From an uncultured Bacilli bacterium (GTDB lineage: Bacteria; Bacillota_I; Bacilli_A; RF39; UBA660): DNA of 5,041 bases. The position numbers and the translations under genes were made by a program. Under the pieces are notes generated by a model. That model saw only the letters and a program-made list of their open reading frames with translations. It was not told the DNA's origin and made no database searches. The stretch lies in NCBI GenBank assembly GCA_934085635.1, contig CAKOHL010000073.1, forward strand, positions 1-5,041. Reading direction: 5' to 3'. Positions 4,379 to 5,041 of this stretch are shown here, in pieces; positions within the stretch are counted from its first letter, which is position 1, and each line of letters begins with the position of its first letter.

Positions 4379-5041
4379 TTAAACACCCATACTAGACGTT
4401 TCTGGGAGTGTTGAGCCTCCATCTATTACAATTCCTTGTCCAGTTATGTATGATGATTCTTTGCTTGCTAGAAAGGCTGCTAATTCGCCTATTTCTTCTG
4501 GATGAGCTAATCTTTTCATTGGTATTGCCTGTGCAATACTTTCTATTACTTTGTTTGGATTTTCTGGATCAGATGATTCACTCATACTTTTTACCATTGG
4601 TGTTAAAACATATCCTGGCATTATTGCATTTACTCTTATGTTATCTTTTGCTAAGTCTGCCGCTAGGCTTTTAGTAAATCCTAGTACTGCTGCTTTACTT
4701 GTTGCATATGCTACTTCTCCTGGGTCTGCAACCATTGGGCCAGTTACACTAGACATATTTACTATTGTACCCTCTGTTTCTTTTAGATATTTTAAAGCTA
4801 TTTTAGTTGTGTTCCATACACCATTTATGTTTATACCAAAATGAGTATTTCTTATCTCGTCTGGCATTTCTTCAAAGCCGTTTAGGATACATACTCCTGC
4901 ATTGTTTACTAGAATGTCTAATTTACCAAATTCTTCTACTCCAGCTGCTACTACCCTTTCTACTTCTTCTTTGTCTCTTATGTCTACTACGAATGGAAGA
5001 ATATTTTCATTTTTCATAGTGAGAACTTCTTCATCATAATC
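4379..5041 (-). CDS. UcpA-like short-chain dehydrogenase/reductase, N-terminus beyond the window
   Basis: This NAD(P)-dependent oxidoreductase has a Rossmann fold and an unknown substrate. Counting from Met at 5017, it has NNAG (38-41), Asn63 of NINGVW, catalytic Ser90 in NMSS, Tyr104-x-x-x-Lys108, and PGYVLTPM after the active site. The C-terminus VIDGGSTLPETSSMGV closely resembles that of E. coli UcpA as I remember it, as do CVxxxGF and MVADPGE earlier. The ATG at 5017 is not the true start. The frame stays open for eight more codons to the window edge (DYDEEVLT), no ribosome-binding site precedes it, and the family's N-terminal cofactor motif TGxxxGIG is missing and should lie just outside. 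About 220 residues of an expected 260 or so are present. No neighbour hints at the substrate. Confidence 0.92.
   Translation of the reverse strand, partial: DYDEEVLTMKNENILPFVVDIRDKEEVERVVAAGVEEFGKLDILVNNAGVCILNGFEEMPDEIRNTHFGININGVWNTTKIALKYLKETEGTIVNMSSVTGPMVADPGEVAYATSKAAVLGFTKSLAADLAKDNIRVNAIMPGYVLTPMVKSMSESSDPENPNKVIESIAQAIPMKRLAHPEEIGELAAFLASKESSYITGQGIVIDGGSTLPETSSMGV

Noticed and set aside
4379..5017. The SDR as a complete 212-residue protein starting at 5017.
   Set aside because: The frame is open to the window edge, there is no ribosome-binding site, and the cofactor-binding N-terminus of the family is absent.
4408..5019. Plus-strand leucine-rich open frames opposite the SDR gene, looking like membrane proteins.
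   Set aside because: The hydrophobic look comes from reading antisense codons of an intact SDR; the catalytic motifs on the minus strand are decisive.
1..5041. Mobile element, prophage, CRISPR array or tRNA-associated integration site.
   Set aside because: No transposase, integrase, regular repeat array or duplicated tRNA 3' end is present; all repeats seen are terminator stems or the ABC-F internal repeat.

Overview
This is a strongly AT-rich bacterial segment, most likely from a low-GC Firmicute or an uncultured Bacilli/Mollicutes-type lineage. Four things support that. The tRNAs have encoded CCA ends. Strong AGGAGG-type ribosome-binding sites and sigma-A-type promoters recur. The genes for an endonuclease IV and a probable DUF2624 (YqfT-like) protein lie side by side, as I recall for nfo/yqfT in Bacillus. 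Tryptophan is read from TGG at every site I checked, so nothing points to the Mycoplasma UGA=Trp code. The exact lineage is inference.

Layout. Positions 1-196 hold tRNA-Ile(GAT), cut by one base at the window edge, then tRNA-Glu(TTC) and a plus-strand terminator. Positions 204-2547 (minus) hold a cysteine-rich type IV prepilin-like protein downstream of a two-domain ABC-F ATPase; the prepilin has its own promoter inside the 3' end of the ABC-F gene. Positions 2606-2785 (plus) are a self-contained tRNA-Ser(GCT) unit with a near-consensus promoter and a terminator. Positions 2789-2893 appear to encode an unannotated small RNA on the minus strand, of about 93 nt. It has three consecutive hairpins, the last a terminator, and in two of them G-U pairs close the stem only on the minus strand. 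Positions 2949-3203 (plus) encode the DUF2624-like protein, converging on endonuclease IV (nfo, 3193-4080, minus). The two genes end inside one shared hairpin. Nfo is divergent from a compact ribosomal protein bL28 gene (4178-4339, plus), which in turn converges on a UcpA-like short-chain dehydrogenase (4379 to the window end, minus) that is cut off at its N-terminus.

The genes do not form one pathway. They are translation-related (tRNAs, bL28, ABC-F), DNA-repair (Nfo) and accessory (prepilin, SDR) units. Transcription is compact: tail-to-tail pairs are separated by hairpin terminators, and the protein genes with recognisable promoters appear to have very short 5' leaders that begin just before the Shine-Dalgarno sequence. 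For three genes (ABC-F, nfo, rpmB) the longest open frame starts inside the ribosome-binding site or promoter, so I moved the start downstream. The most interesting item is the candidate small RNA at 2789-2881.
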